A stretch of DNA of 64,000 nt from Sweltsa coloradensis (lineage: Eukaryota > Arthropoda > Insecta > Plecoptera > Chloroperlidae): the NCBI GenBank assembly GCA_024449915.1, contig JAMZAV010006190.1:1-64000 (forward strand). The letters run 5' to 3'. The stretch's first letter is position 1; the number at the start of each line of letters is the position of its first letter. Below the pieces are notes generated by a model. That model searched no databases, was not told the origin of the DNA, and worked only from the letters and a program-made list of their open reading frames with translations. Made by a program: the position numbers and the translations under genes. This document shows positions 22,021 to 31,760 of this stretch, piece after piece.

Positions 22021-25000
22021 TTACGGTTCTTTAGGTGTCTCTTCTCTCCCGATGTTCAAGGTGTAGGTCCCAAGTCCTGGACTCCCGCCGAGGCGGGAGC
22101 CTCGGTAGTTCTTACGTTTTCTAGCTCTGCGCAACTTCTTCTTTCTTGTACAATCCCCAGTCTCATGAATACGGCCGATTCTCACTGCTGCCTCCTCCCC
22201 AATCTGTAACCCAGGATCAAGCCCCGCATCTAGGGGTAACGTTGGTTGCCGCGCATACATCAATTCAAACGGTGTATGTTTAGTAGACGCTTGAACGCTG
22301 ACGTTATACGCGAAAACACAAGGTTTCACGTATAGGTCCCAATCTGTATGTTTATCATTAACATAAAATGACAACATTTGGGCCAAAGTAGCATTAAAAC
22401 GCTCACAAGCTCCCAAAACATTCGGGCAATAGCTAGACGCAAACATCGACTGTACACCCAACCCACTCAATATTTCGGTCACCAAACGACTCTTAAATTG
22501 CGTTCCTCTATCGGACAGAAGAATCTTTGGGGCAGAGATGGACAAGATGATGTCATTTACAATGAAATCCGCCACCTGAACTGCTGTGGCCTCGGGTAAG
22601 GCTTTAGCCCACGCGTATCTAGTAGCATACTCGATTGCCGTGACAATGTACCGATTCCCCCGGTCCGTACCCACTAAGGGCCCCATCAAGTCTATACTAA
22701 TTATATTTCCAACCTCTCCCACAGGGAGGGGATGTAACACCCCCGCTGGTTTAAGCTTCGAAGCCTTCCTAGCTTGACACAACGCACAGCAACGCACGTA
22801 GGCAGCCACTTCCTGATGCAGTCCATCCCAATAAAATCTAGATTTCACCTTATTCAACGTTTTATGGTATCCCAGGTGTCCTCCAGTAGACGGGTTATCA
22901 TGAACGCTCATCATCACCTCCCTCTTGAGACCATCAGGCACCACCAATAGTTTTGTCACGCCCCCTGGTGTAAAATTTTTCTTGTACAAAACATCATTCT
23001 CCAGAACATAACTTCTAGTCCTCCTAGCCATCTGACTAGTAGCTCCATCCGGATTCCTCATTGCATCCAATAACTCCACCAACTTTGCATCCCCTGCTTG
23101 AGACCGAGCAATGTCCACAAGCTGCACTGCAGTAGTTAAAATCTCAAGATCATCTTCAAGACTACCGTCAGGTTCGGGCGCATCGTCAGAGATCAATCGT
23201 GATAAGCAGTCAGCATCGAGATGACGGGACCCTGCCTTATACAAAATCTCCATGTCAAAATCCATCAGAAAAATACTCCACCTAGCAAGCCTGCTATTCC
23301 TCTCACAGTGCTTTCTCAGAAAACACAAACTGTGATGATCGGTTATAACTTGAAATCTTTTCCCCCAAAGAAAGTGTCTGAAGTGCTTCACCCCATACAC
23401 CACCGCGAGACACTCGATTTCCGTGATACTGTAATTTGCCTCACACTTGGACAACTTCCTACTAGCATAACCAATTGGGTGCCAATTTCCTTCAAACTTC
23501 TGTAAAATAATAACACCAAGTCCTTCCTTAGACGCATCTGTTCGCAGCTGAGTAGGAGCTTCCCCAGAGTAATGTCTTAACACCGGGGCAGAAACCAATT
23601 TGAGCTGCAGAGTACGGAAGGCTGTCTCCTGAGCCTCACCCCACACAAATTTAACTTTCTTCTTAGTCAGATCCGTCAGCGGGCTAGCTATCATAGAGAA
23701 GCCCTCTATAAACTTCCTGAAGAACCCACAAAGGCCAATGAAACTTCTAACCTGCTTTAGCTTCGTGGGGGTAGGAAACCTCTGAATAGCAGCCACAGTC
23801 TCAGGATTCGGTTTCAACCCCTCAGCATTAACAATATGTCCTAAGATCTTAATTTCCTCATACCCAAAGAAACACTTCGATGGATTCAAAGTCATATTTG
23901 CCTTGCGAAACCTCTCCAAAACTACCCTTAGTTTCATTAAATGATCGGCCAAAGACCGGCCATTGATCAAAATGTCATCTAAATAAATTAAACAATGAGT
24001 ATATTTTAGACCAGCCAACACCTTATCAACCGCCCTCTGAAAAAGCGCAGGGGCAGTTTTTACCCCAAATGCTAAACGTTGGAAGCTAAATAAACCAAGG
24101 AAAGTTGAAAAAGAACATATCTCCTGCGCCCTAGGAGTCAGCCCAAGTTGCCAGAAACCACTATTCATATCAACGCTGCTAAAAACCGCTGACTGAGCAA
24201 GACTACCCAATAAATCTTCCGCATTCGCGGCAGGATAGCTGTCATTCTTAATCAACAAATTCACCTTCCGAAAATCAACCACAAGGCGCATCTGACCATT
24301 CTTCTTCTTCACCAAAATGATAGGACTACTCCACTCCGAATTTGATGGCCTAATGATGCCAGCTTTCAACATGTCCCGAATGTGAATCTCTACTGCATCT
24401 TTCTCACCCTGGCTCATACGGTAAGGCTGCATATGGACTGGCTTAGCACCCTCCAAAAGCTCTATATCACAATCACCAATGTTAGCCCTCCCGATGATTG
24501 TGGGGTCCCAAGAGAAAACATCATGAAAATCAAACAGAAGTTCGAGCAACAATCTCCTGTCCTCCTCGGGCAAGAGTTTGTTTACATCTAACGTACGGAT
24601 ATCCTCCCACTTGTCTCTCGGTGCCGGCTCAGTAGAAACTGCATCTTCCCCCACCACCAGTACTTGTTGTGCCGCCAGTCTGTCTGCGGCAGTCTCCTCG
24701 GAATTCCCCATGGCCGCCTCGCTCCCGACCGACTCAGATAACACCTCTGTGTTGATTACCTCAGCTGGTGTCAATGCGCCCAGCACGGACCCACAGTAAA
24801 CAGTCACTGGCAGCGTTGTCATATTTGTCACAGGCCACTCGCCGGCCTTGACAACAGAAAAGAACATGGGCAACATAAGTATACCTCGTTGTTCTAACCA
24901 GGCGACCCTAGGTTCGAGGACCCAATTATCTGTCAACACGGGACCTCCCTTCACTGAGAATGAAATGTTACACGTACACCCTGGTAGAATAACAACTTCA

Positions 25001-25947
25001 CTATCAGCCACCACTGTTGGACCAGCCTCCTCGTGCAGATCAATATTAAGCAGATAATTATCTGAATATCCCCCGTCCTCTGGCACAGTTAAATAAACAG
25101 CAGATTCATCCGAGACATCATCAACCCCGTCAGACAAGATGTTGCTTCTAATGTTCATGTGAACATGATTATTTTCGTCACCACTGTCATGAATATCGTC
25201 GTGAACAGCTATATCGTCCTGAGCTGTACAATGAACAACAGTGTCTTCCCGAACAGTATCACACACAACACAGAACTCTTGAACAGTTTCATGCACACTA
25301 GAGCTCACACGCACATCCCCGTGTTGAACTGTGACATCACTTACGACATCGTGTTGAACTATGTTGTCCTGACTGCCCCCGAGATGAACACCGTTCTCCC
25401 GAGCGTCCTCGTGCTGACCAATGTTCACTAGATCGCCTTCGTGATGAACTCTGTCTAACCGATCGCCTCCGCGTTGAACTTCGTCAATGGCGCCATGAAC
25501 CATGCTAAGAACATCCTCATAATGAACACGATTCCCGTGAACACACCCTTGACGACCACTACCAATCCCTTGGGAATTACTACGATCTAATGAACCAAAA
25601 GAAATACTCACTTCCCGTTCATCAGAACGCATAGACACCTTATAGTCACGATAATCGATAACAACACCCTTATTAACGCAGAAGTCATTACCTAAAAGAC
25701 AGTCTACTGACAAACCCTCCACAACAATAAAATTCACTAAAAACACCACATTGCTTATCATTAGTTCTATTCCACAAACCTGGCCAACTATTGTCAAAAC
25801 CGAATTATTAGCAGTTTTCAATAGCAAGTTTTTAACTGGACGACACTCTAGGTGCCGCACTAAATCAGCATTAATACAGGAAACGCCAGCCCCAGAATCG
25901 ACTAGAGCTAGAAAAACCACCCCTGCAGACAAACCGGGAGCCTCAAA
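22021..25947 (-). CDS. Gypsy Pol polyprotein (PR-RT-RNaseH-IN), uninterrupted frame
   Basis: A frame of about 1,300 codons; no ATG sets the start, so expression probably depends on frameshifting from the preceding ORF. Numbering from the TTG at 25932: the retropepsin motif LVDSGAG is at residues 10-16; a spacer of ~300 residues is rich in degenerate VH/D/E repeats; the RT has FSSVDMNSGFWQL and YLDD near 650; RNase H has its first Asp in RTDASKEGLG near 799; the integrase has an H-H-C-C zinc finger near 1010-1050 and a DD35E core at about D1081, D1141 and E1177. All catalytic residues I checked are present. No chromodomain is visible. Pol copies retroviral-like RNA into DNA and integrates it. 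Truncated gag and LTRs make this copy non-autonomous. Confidence 0.9.
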   Translation of the reverse strand, partial: FEAPGLSAGVVFLALVDSGAGVSCINADLVRHLECRPVKNLLLKTANNSVLTIVGQVCGIELMISNVVFLVNFIVVEGLSVDCLLGNDFCVNKGVVIDYRDYKVSMRSDEREVSISFGSLDRSNSQGIGSGRQGCVHGNRVHYEDVLSMVHGAIDEVQRGGDRLDRVHHEGDLVNIGQHEDARENGVHLGGSQDNIVQHDVVSDVTVQHGDVRVSSSVHETVQEFCVVCDTVREDTVVHCTAQDDIAVHDDIHDSGDENNHVHMNIRSNILSDGVDDVSDESAVYLTVPEDGGYSDNYLLNIDLHEEAGPTVVADSEVVILPGCTCNISFSVKGGPVLTDNWVLEPRVAWLEQRGILMLPMFFSVVKAGEWPVTNMTTLPVTVYCGSVLGALTPAEVINTEVLSESVGSEAAMGNSEETAADRLAAQQVLVVGEDAVSTEPAPRDKWEDIRTLDVNKLLPEEDRRLLLELLFDFHDVFSWDPTIIGRANIGDCDIELLEGAKPVHMQPYRMSQGEKDAVEIHIRDMLKAGIIRPSNSEWSSPIILVKKKNGQMRLVVDFRKVNLLIKNDSYPAANAEDLLGSLAQSAVFSSVDMNSGFWQLGLTPRAQEICSFSTFLGLFSFQRLAFGVKTAPALFQRAVDKVLAGLKYTHCLIYLDDILINGRSLADHLMKLRVVLERFRKANMTLNPSKCFFGYEEIKILGHIVNAEGLKPNPETVAAIQRFPTPTKLKQVRSFIGLCGFFRKFIEGFSMIASPLTDLTKKKVKFVWGEAQETAFRTLQLKLVSAPVLRHYSGEAPTQLRTDASKEGLGVIILQKFEGNWHPIGYASRKLSKCEANYSITEIECLAVVYGVKHFRHFLWGKRFQVITDHHSLCFLRKHCERNSRLARWSIFLMDFDMEILYKAGSRHLDADCLSRLISDDAPEPDGSLEDDLEILTTAVQLVDIARSQAGDAKLVELLDAMRNPDGATSQMARRTRSYVLENDVLYKKNFTPGGVTKLLVVPDGLKREVMMSVHDNPSTGGHLGYHKTLNKVKSRFYWDGLHQEVAAYVRCCALCQARKASKLKPAGVLHPLPVGEVGNIISIDLMGPLVGTDRGNRYIVTAIEYATRYAWAKALPEATAVQVADFIVNDIILSISAPKILLSDRGTQFKSRLVTEILSGLGVQSMFASSYCPNVLGACERFNATLAQMLSFYVNDKHTDWDLYVKPCVFAYNVSVQASTKHTPFELMYARQPTLPLDAGLDPGLQIGEEAAVRIGRIHETGDCTRKKKLRRARKRKNYRGSRLGGSPGLGTYTLNIGREETPKEP

Positions 25948-26342
25948 CTACCCCCAGTCGGTACAACCACAATAGCTATTACAGCAGTCGGCCCAGTTTG
26001 TGAATCCACGATAGAACTAGATGACTTAATGTCCTTAGCGCCCACAGAAGTCACCTCCTTAATCTGCGACCCCTCTGGCTCGGAAACTACACTTAACTCA
26101 TCCGAAATATTGTTTTTGATTATAACAGCGAAAGTATTCGGAAATCCACGTAAAAATTTACGCCTATCCACCAGCGCACGCTTAAGCAACCTACAGCCAC
26201 CACGTTTGTGACCGAAACCAAGGCATAAAAAACATATGCCCCTAAACTTGGTTCTACGGCGCCGCCTCCGAAACGACCTAGCACTGCCATTATCTGCCGA
26301 GACTATTCCTACAGTTACCGAACCAGCCTCGAGGTCTGGCAA
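25908..26342 (-). CDS. Gypsy middle ORF with CCHC knuckle
   Basis: The minus-strand frame lies between gag and pol and is open upstream of its first TTG. It encodes an Arg-rich stretch (SFRRRRRRTKFRG) and a zinc knuckle GICFLCLGFGHKRGGC (CX2CX4HX4C), then an acidic region, and ends at a TAG after LQGWFF. It overlaps the start of pol by ~30 bases in a different frame, and the gag ORF in a third frame. It may be the true C-terminus of Gag or a frameshifted Gag-Pro linker. Confidence 0.6.
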   Translation of the reverse strand: MPDLEAGSVTVGIVSADNGSARSFRRRRRRTKFRGICFLCLGFGHKRGGCRLLKRALVDRRKFLRGFPNTFAVIIKNNISDELSVVSEPEGSQIKEVTSVGAKDIKSSSSIVDSQTGPTAVIAIVVVPTGGSLRLPVCLQGWFF

Positions 26343-26344
26343 CC

Positions 26345-27877
26345 CTAGCAGTTTTCCGAACCATTGCCTGATGTAGGCGCAGAAGCCGGGAGAGCTAAAG
26401 CATCCTGTCTGCCAGGCCCGCTCCCTACACCTGCCTTGTCCTGCAACTCTTTCAACTTCTGACAGTTTCTAATAATATGTCCCGCTTTCCGGCAAAAGTA
26501 ACAAACAACCCGACCCGCAGAGTAACGCGGACTAGGCTGTTGGCCATAACGTTGGTACACCCCTCTTTCAGAAACATACCCCTGTCTACCACCCCAGCCA
26601 TCTTGCTGCAACCGGGTGTCATTCAGAAGCATGGGGTGATTGGCTTGCTGCATTTGGAAATTCCCCTGACTGAAATTATCGTTCTGTGGACCCGGAGAAG
26701 AACCTTGTTGGCCTACACCACTGCGTAGCTGTTTCCCTTTCCCCTGTTCCCCCTTAAACTCCTGGAACTCACGAGACATAGACGCAACCATCTCGACCAG
26801 AACATCCAATTCGGCAGACCTTTCCTCTTTCTCCCTGTCCCTAACCTTTGACCTCACCGTAGCAATCAAATGCTCCTCTTCAGACTGGGCCGCATTACCC
26901 CGCAGCTCCTCAATGCGTCTAAGCTCCTTTAACAAATCATCCAAATTTTCAAATTTTGAATTGCCTAGTCCCACTGCCAAACCTGGTCTCAATCCCTTTA
27001 TCACCCATTTAACCCTTTCTTCTATCGGCATTGCTGGATTAATCTTAGTACAAAGAATATCTCTTTCATACGCATACTCCGTTGCCGGTTCTCCCTCCGC
27101 CAGCCGGAGACCACTGTGATGGACAGTATCGAGAAGTTTCAAGATGGAATCACGGGCCGACGAGTAGACCCAACAGGCATAGTCCATTACGGACCTAACC
27201 AGTGATCCATATATTCGCAAAAGACATGTCCTGTCCGCAACCCATGAAGTGTTACTAAGAACTTTAAGGATATTTAATTTCAACATACATCGTTTGCGCA
27301 ATTCTGTGACGTGGTATCTCCAATTTAGTTTAGTATCAAACTCCAAGCCAAGAACGCGAACGTGTGGTTTAAATTCAAGTTGCACACCGTTAAGGGTAAG
27401 ACGTGGATCTACGTGCATATTCCGACTGCGACAAAAGTGAATGCATTGTGTTTTATCGGCAGAAAATTTTGTGCCGCGTGCTCGGGCCCAATCACCGATG
27501 TTGTTCAATGCAATCTGTAGATGTCGTTCGGCAACGGAAATGTTGACCGACCTATAGAAAATCCCCAAGTCGTCGACGAATAAGTAGGACATGATGGACT
27601 TAGGTATGCACGAGGTGACACTGTTAATTGCGACTGCAAACAGGGGAACCGAAAGGACAGATCCTTGAGGAACTCCCGTTTGCAGTTCATATGGGTCTGA
27701 TAAAATGTTATTTATCCGTACTTTAAATGTTCTATCATGAAGAAAGTTCTGTATAAACCTGGGCAAGTGACCTTTAAAATCCCACTCATTAAGTTGTTGT
27801 AATATGGCATAGCGCCACGTTGTGTCATATGCTTTCTCTATGTCAAAGAGTACACCTTTTACGTGCTGTTTAGCCAC
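26345..27877 (-). pseudogene. Chimeric ORF: I-type RT C-terminal half fused in frame to Gypsy Gag
   Basis: A single 510-codon frame. Residues 1-260 are I-type RT: FDIEKAYDTTWR (motif A Asp), TGVPQGSVLSVPLF, YLFVDDLGIF (motif C) and the thumb up to HHSGLRLA. At about 27098 it continues without a stop into Gypsy Gag: EGEPATEYAYERD, a charged helical region, a Gln/Asn-rich segment and a zinc knuckle CYFCRKAGHIIRNC, ending at SENC. The junction is where the two elements meet, so this is an accidental fusion. No ATG precedes it (first codon GTG). Confidence 0.85.
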
Positions 27878-27902
27878 ATAACCTTCTTAGATGAAGGTTT
27901 CC
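27098..27902 (-). mobile_element. I-type element copy I-2, RT part
   Basis: The upstream RT half of copy I-2, nearly identical to 59218-60023 of I-3. It is intact through motif C (FVDDLG, unlike I-3). It ends at 27902, where the sequence switches to an R2-like fragment; the endonuclease and N-terminal RT are missing. Confidence 0.8.
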
Positions 27903-28262
27903 AGGATGAATACAGCATTACATATGGGGAATCAAATGGTAGTGAGATGATTTCTTTGATTGTACTTTTATAAGTTTGTTCAAGTCATCCAGAAACCTTA
28001 TATGTAGGTTAGTCAAAGGTGCATTCTGCAGAGGGTAAACTTAAGTTTGCCATATGTACTGATTAAGTAAATTAAGTTTTTGGTCAGGCATTAATAGTGG
28101 AGATGTGCACAAATTCTTCAACTTGGCGTTCATATCTTGTTTCAATTTCTTGCTATCAAATATCATCGTATCTCGAAAATTAACGCCGAGATACTTGACA
28201 GTTTCATCAGCACTTATTGATCGAATGATTGTCTGGTTGTCTATTGAAATATGTGTTCCTTT
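27903..28262 (-). pseudogene. R2-like non-LTR element, post-RT fragment
   Basis: On the minus strand it encodes SIDNQTIIRSISADETVKYL, GVNFRDTM and, further on, LCTSPLLMPDQKLNLLSQYI, then PLTNLHIRFLDDLN. The KYLG block followed by P..P.QKL..L..Y is typical of the thumb region after RT in R2/NeSL-type elements. One stop (IWQT*VYPLQ) breaks it. Both ends are truncated, by I-2 on one side and S8 on the other. Confidence 0.55.
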
Positions 28263-28267
28263 TTTTT

Positions 28268-28501
28268 ATTGGATATTGCTTTACGTCTCATATTTATGCA
28301 ACTTGGCTAATCGAGATGAAGGGAGGGACGTAAGGGATGACGCGGGGGGACAAGGGTGGACAGGCCTGTGCTGGTCAGAACCAGCCACAAGAATATGGGG
28401 AGGGCAGGGGTTCCCCCACGTCGTGGTCGTCTCCGTCTGTGTCATCATCCGTCCGTGTTGTCTTTGTCGTCGCCGTCGGGGAGGTAGTCAAAGGGAAGGG
28501 G
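28268..28501 (-). mobile_element. Family S, copy S8 (5' truncated)
   Basis: Begins ATTGGATATTGCTTTACG and ends at CAAAGGGAAGGGG, losing the last third of the family. It abuts the R2-like fragment. Confidence 0.75.
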
Positions 28502-30059
28502 CCGCTGAATGCCGGTATATCCGCCTGCTGAATGCTGGTATTTCTTGTTATTTTGTTGATTTTTAAGGCGGTGATATGAATAATTAAGCAGTCATTTGTT
28601 TCACTTTTCATTGGCAATTTCACAAGTATTCTTTTATTACGATGGCTAGGCATAGCCTTGAATGTTAAGCCCTTATTTAATCAATGCGTCTACCCTAGGC
28701 CGAGGCCTATGTTATAGGCATTTATTCAAAATAAATAGACAAAATAGATTATTGTTGTTCGTTGCCTAGTTGCTAGGTCTAAACATAACCTAACATTTTA
28801 TTGGGAATTGGTCTGTTTTCACAATAATAGTACGATATAGATGGGCCTAGGTATTTGTACATAATAATTATTCAATATACCATACAAAAATTCAATAAAG
28901 AACGCGGAAATGTATGAAATCAGTTTCTATTTGCAAAATAATCGTGCTTGGGCCTACCAAGGTCCAACTGCAATGAAAAATGGCTGCCATGACCTACTTG
29001 TCGCCAAAATAAAGCCCCAAAACTGGAAAAATCACTCGATTTCGATCGGTCATTTCCACCATAATAATTACATTTACTGCATTGAAATGTTTATTAGCAT
29101 TTACTGTATTGTATTTTAATTGAAATAAATGCATCCTGGAAGCTCACATACATTTTAATTACATACCAAGGGTATAAATTCAAACCCAATGCTCAGGGGA
29201 ACGGCAACCCTCCCTTTGGGTGCCCTTTGGGAGCCCTTCGGGAGGCTCGAATCGTATGTGAGGTACAAGCCTCCCCTAGGGGTTCCCTTCAGTGAGGGCA
29301 TTTAGCTCAAAATCTTGGTAAAATAGTGAAAAATGTTTTAATAATTTCTTCATTTCGTGGACATAAAGGAAACTTTCCGCTCTTTCATTAAAATACCATT
29401 CTCAAAATGCCTGGCTGTAACTTTGGGCCCCAGGTCTGTCGAAAGATGGGGAAAATATATATTTTTGGGATTAGTGAAAACACTGTGCGAAATATACCGG
29501 TTAACCGAATTTCGGTATTTATCGGTAAACCAGTTTATGTTGAAAAACGGGTATAAACCGGTTAACTAAATAATCTCTATATAGCCTAATATCCTGGTTT
29601 AAACCGAATTAATACCGTTCTACAGGTATAACGGTATAATCGGTATTTGCTGGTGTACCGGTATCAACCGAGTCACCGGTAGAATGGTATTAATATGTAA
29701 CAAATAAGCGGTATACGTAGAAATGTGCAAAAATGGTAAGAACAAAATTCAGGATTTTTTTTTAAGTTGCAATAATCCCTTTAAATTTAGTTTCGGGGTT
29801 TCGCACGGGGAATATTTTTTTACACATTAGATTCGTTTTAATTAGAGGTGGCATTGTATTATGATAAGTTACTAATTTATCTTACTGTATAAGTTACATA
29901 AATATGTATTCTTGTATGCATTACCCTTCTTGGCGTCGAATAGCCATCCTACATAAAAGTGAAAATCCTGATCGCTAACCTCACGATGGTAAATTAACAT
30001 GGGTTGTGGTTGCCAAAACTATAATGCTAATATTAATGTCCGTGAGCCTTTAAAATCAT
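28502..30059. other. No gene; low-order repeats
   Basis: 28502-28545 has two copies of GCTGAATGC(C/T)GGTAT. Around 29190-29290 is a short G/C-rich block with CCCTTTGGG-type inverted words. 29490-29700 is dense in ACCGGT and GGTTAAC words that could pair in many ways. 29800-29970 begins the sequence that also borders the far side of the satellite (ATTCTTGTATGCATTACCC and ATTTTCTTGTATACATTGCCC). Confidence 0.4.
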
Positions 30060-31760
30060 TTTCCAATCTATAAAAGTGCAAAATTACTTTTTATTGTAGG
30101 CCGAGCTATATGCCCGGCCTATTAGGCCTACAATCTCGGGGGTTGCACGAGAAAACGTATTGTTTTGGTTCGTTATATTCGTTATTAATTGGAGGCATTG
30201 TTTTATGATAAATTACTCATGTTTCTTACTGTATAAATTACGAGCAAAATAACTTTTAAATGCTATACGCCCGGCCTATTAGTCCTACAATCTCGGGGGC
30301 TATGCACGGGAAATCGTATTTTTTGGTACGTTTTATTCGTTATTAATTAGTAAAGGCATTGTATTATGATAAATTACTCATGCGTCTTACTGTACAAATT
30401 AAGTGCAAAACAAACTTTTAATCGTAGGCCAAGCTTTATGCCCGGCCTATAAGCTTACAATCTCGGGGGCTATGCACGGGAAATCGTATTTTTGGTACGT
30501 CATATTCGTTATTAATTAGTGGTGGCATTGTATTATGATAAAGTACATGTGTCACTGTATAAATTACGTGCAAAATTAACTTTTAATTGTAGGCCGAGCT
30601 ACATGCCCGGCCTATTAGGCCTACAATCTCGGGGGTTATGCAAGGGAAATCGTATTTTTTTGGTACGTTTTATTCGTTATTAATTAGTAAAGGCATTGAA
30701 TTATGATAAATTACTCATGCGTCTTACTGTATAAATTAAGTGCAAAACAGACTTTTAATCGTAGGCCAAGCTATATGCCCGGCCTATAAGTCCTACAATC
30801 TCGGGGGCTATGCACGGGAAATCGTATTTTTGGTACGTTATATTCGTTATTAATTGGAGGCATTGTTTTATGATAAATTACTCATGTTTCTTACTGTATA
30901 AATTACGTGTAAAATTAACTTTTAAATTATAGGCCGAGCTATACGCCTGGCCTATTAGTCCTACAATCTCGGGGGTTATGCACGGGAAAACGTATTTTTT
31001 GGTACGTTTTATTCGTTATTAATTAGTAAAGGCATTGTATTATGATAAATTACTCATGCGTCTTACTGTATAAATTAAGTGCAAAACAGACTTTTAATCG
31101 TAGGCCAAGCTATATGCCCGGCCTATAAGCCTACAATCTCGGGGGCTATGCACGGGAAATCGTATTTTTGGTACGTTTTATTCGTTATTAATTAGTAAAG
31201 GCATTGTATTATGATAAATTACTCATGAGTCACTGTATAAATTACGTGCAAAATTAACTTTTAATTGTAGGCCGAGCTACATGTTCGGCCTATAAGGCCT
31301 ACAATCTAGGGGGTTATGCACGGGAAATCGTATTTTTTGGTACGTTTTATTCGTTATTAATTAGTAAAGGCATTGTATTATGATAAATTACTCATGCGTC
31401 TTACTGTATAAATTAAGTGCAAAACAGACTTTTAATCGTAGGCCAAGCTATATGCCCGGCCTATAAGCCTACAATCTCGGGGGCTATGCACGGGAAATCG
31501 TATTTTTGGTACGTTTTATTCGTTATTAATTAGTGGAGGCATTGTATTATGATAAATTACTCATGAGTCACTGTATAAATTACGTGCAAAATTAACTTTT
31601 AATTGTAGGCCCCGAGATTGTACGCCTATAGGCGTACAATCTCGGGGGTCATACACGGGAAAACGTAATTTTTGGTACGTTATATTCGTTATTAATTAGT
31701 GGTGGCATTGTATTGTGATAAATTACTCATTGTGTCTTACTGTATAAATTACATGAATAT
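30060..31760. repeat. Satellite array, ten ~167-bp monomers of two alternating types
   Basis: The marker AATCTCGGGGG recurs at about 30132, 30289, 30459, 30624, 30796, 30965, 31135, 31303 (as AATCTAGGGGG), 31473 and 31638, a spacing of 158-172. From 30459 on, monomers alternate: type B has GTAGGCCAAGC and GGGGGCTATGCACGG, type A has GTAGGCCGAGC and GGGGGTTATGCACGG, giving a ~338-bp dimer. Each monomer carries an imperfect GTAGGCC…GGCCTAC inverted repeat. Confidence 0.85.
31610..31647. repeat. Perfect 38-bp palindrome in the last satellite monomer
   Basis: CCCCGAGATTGTACGCCTA is followed directly by its exact reverse complement TAGGCGTACAATCTCGGGG. Other monomers have only a degenerate inverted repeat here. 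Confidence 0.95.

Larger units (their letters stand above)
21644..27097 (-). mobile_element. Gypsy LTR retrotransposon segment inside I-2
   Basis: Comparison with copy I-3 places this 5,454-base block precisely: I-2 matches I-3 up to 21643 and again from 27098. It contains partial gag, a middle ORF and complete pol on the minus strand. The 5' LTR and the start of gag are absent. Beyond pol there is a possible polypurine tract (AGGGAAAGGG on the minus strand, 21726-21736) and only ~80 bases that could be LTR. In I-3, 65 bases (59152-59216) have no counterpart here, so the host sequence was deleted at the junction. Confidence 0.8.

Noticed and set aside
30060..31760. CRISPR-like array
   Set aside because: Repeats are ~167 bp with similar spacers in a eukaryotic context; it is a satellite.
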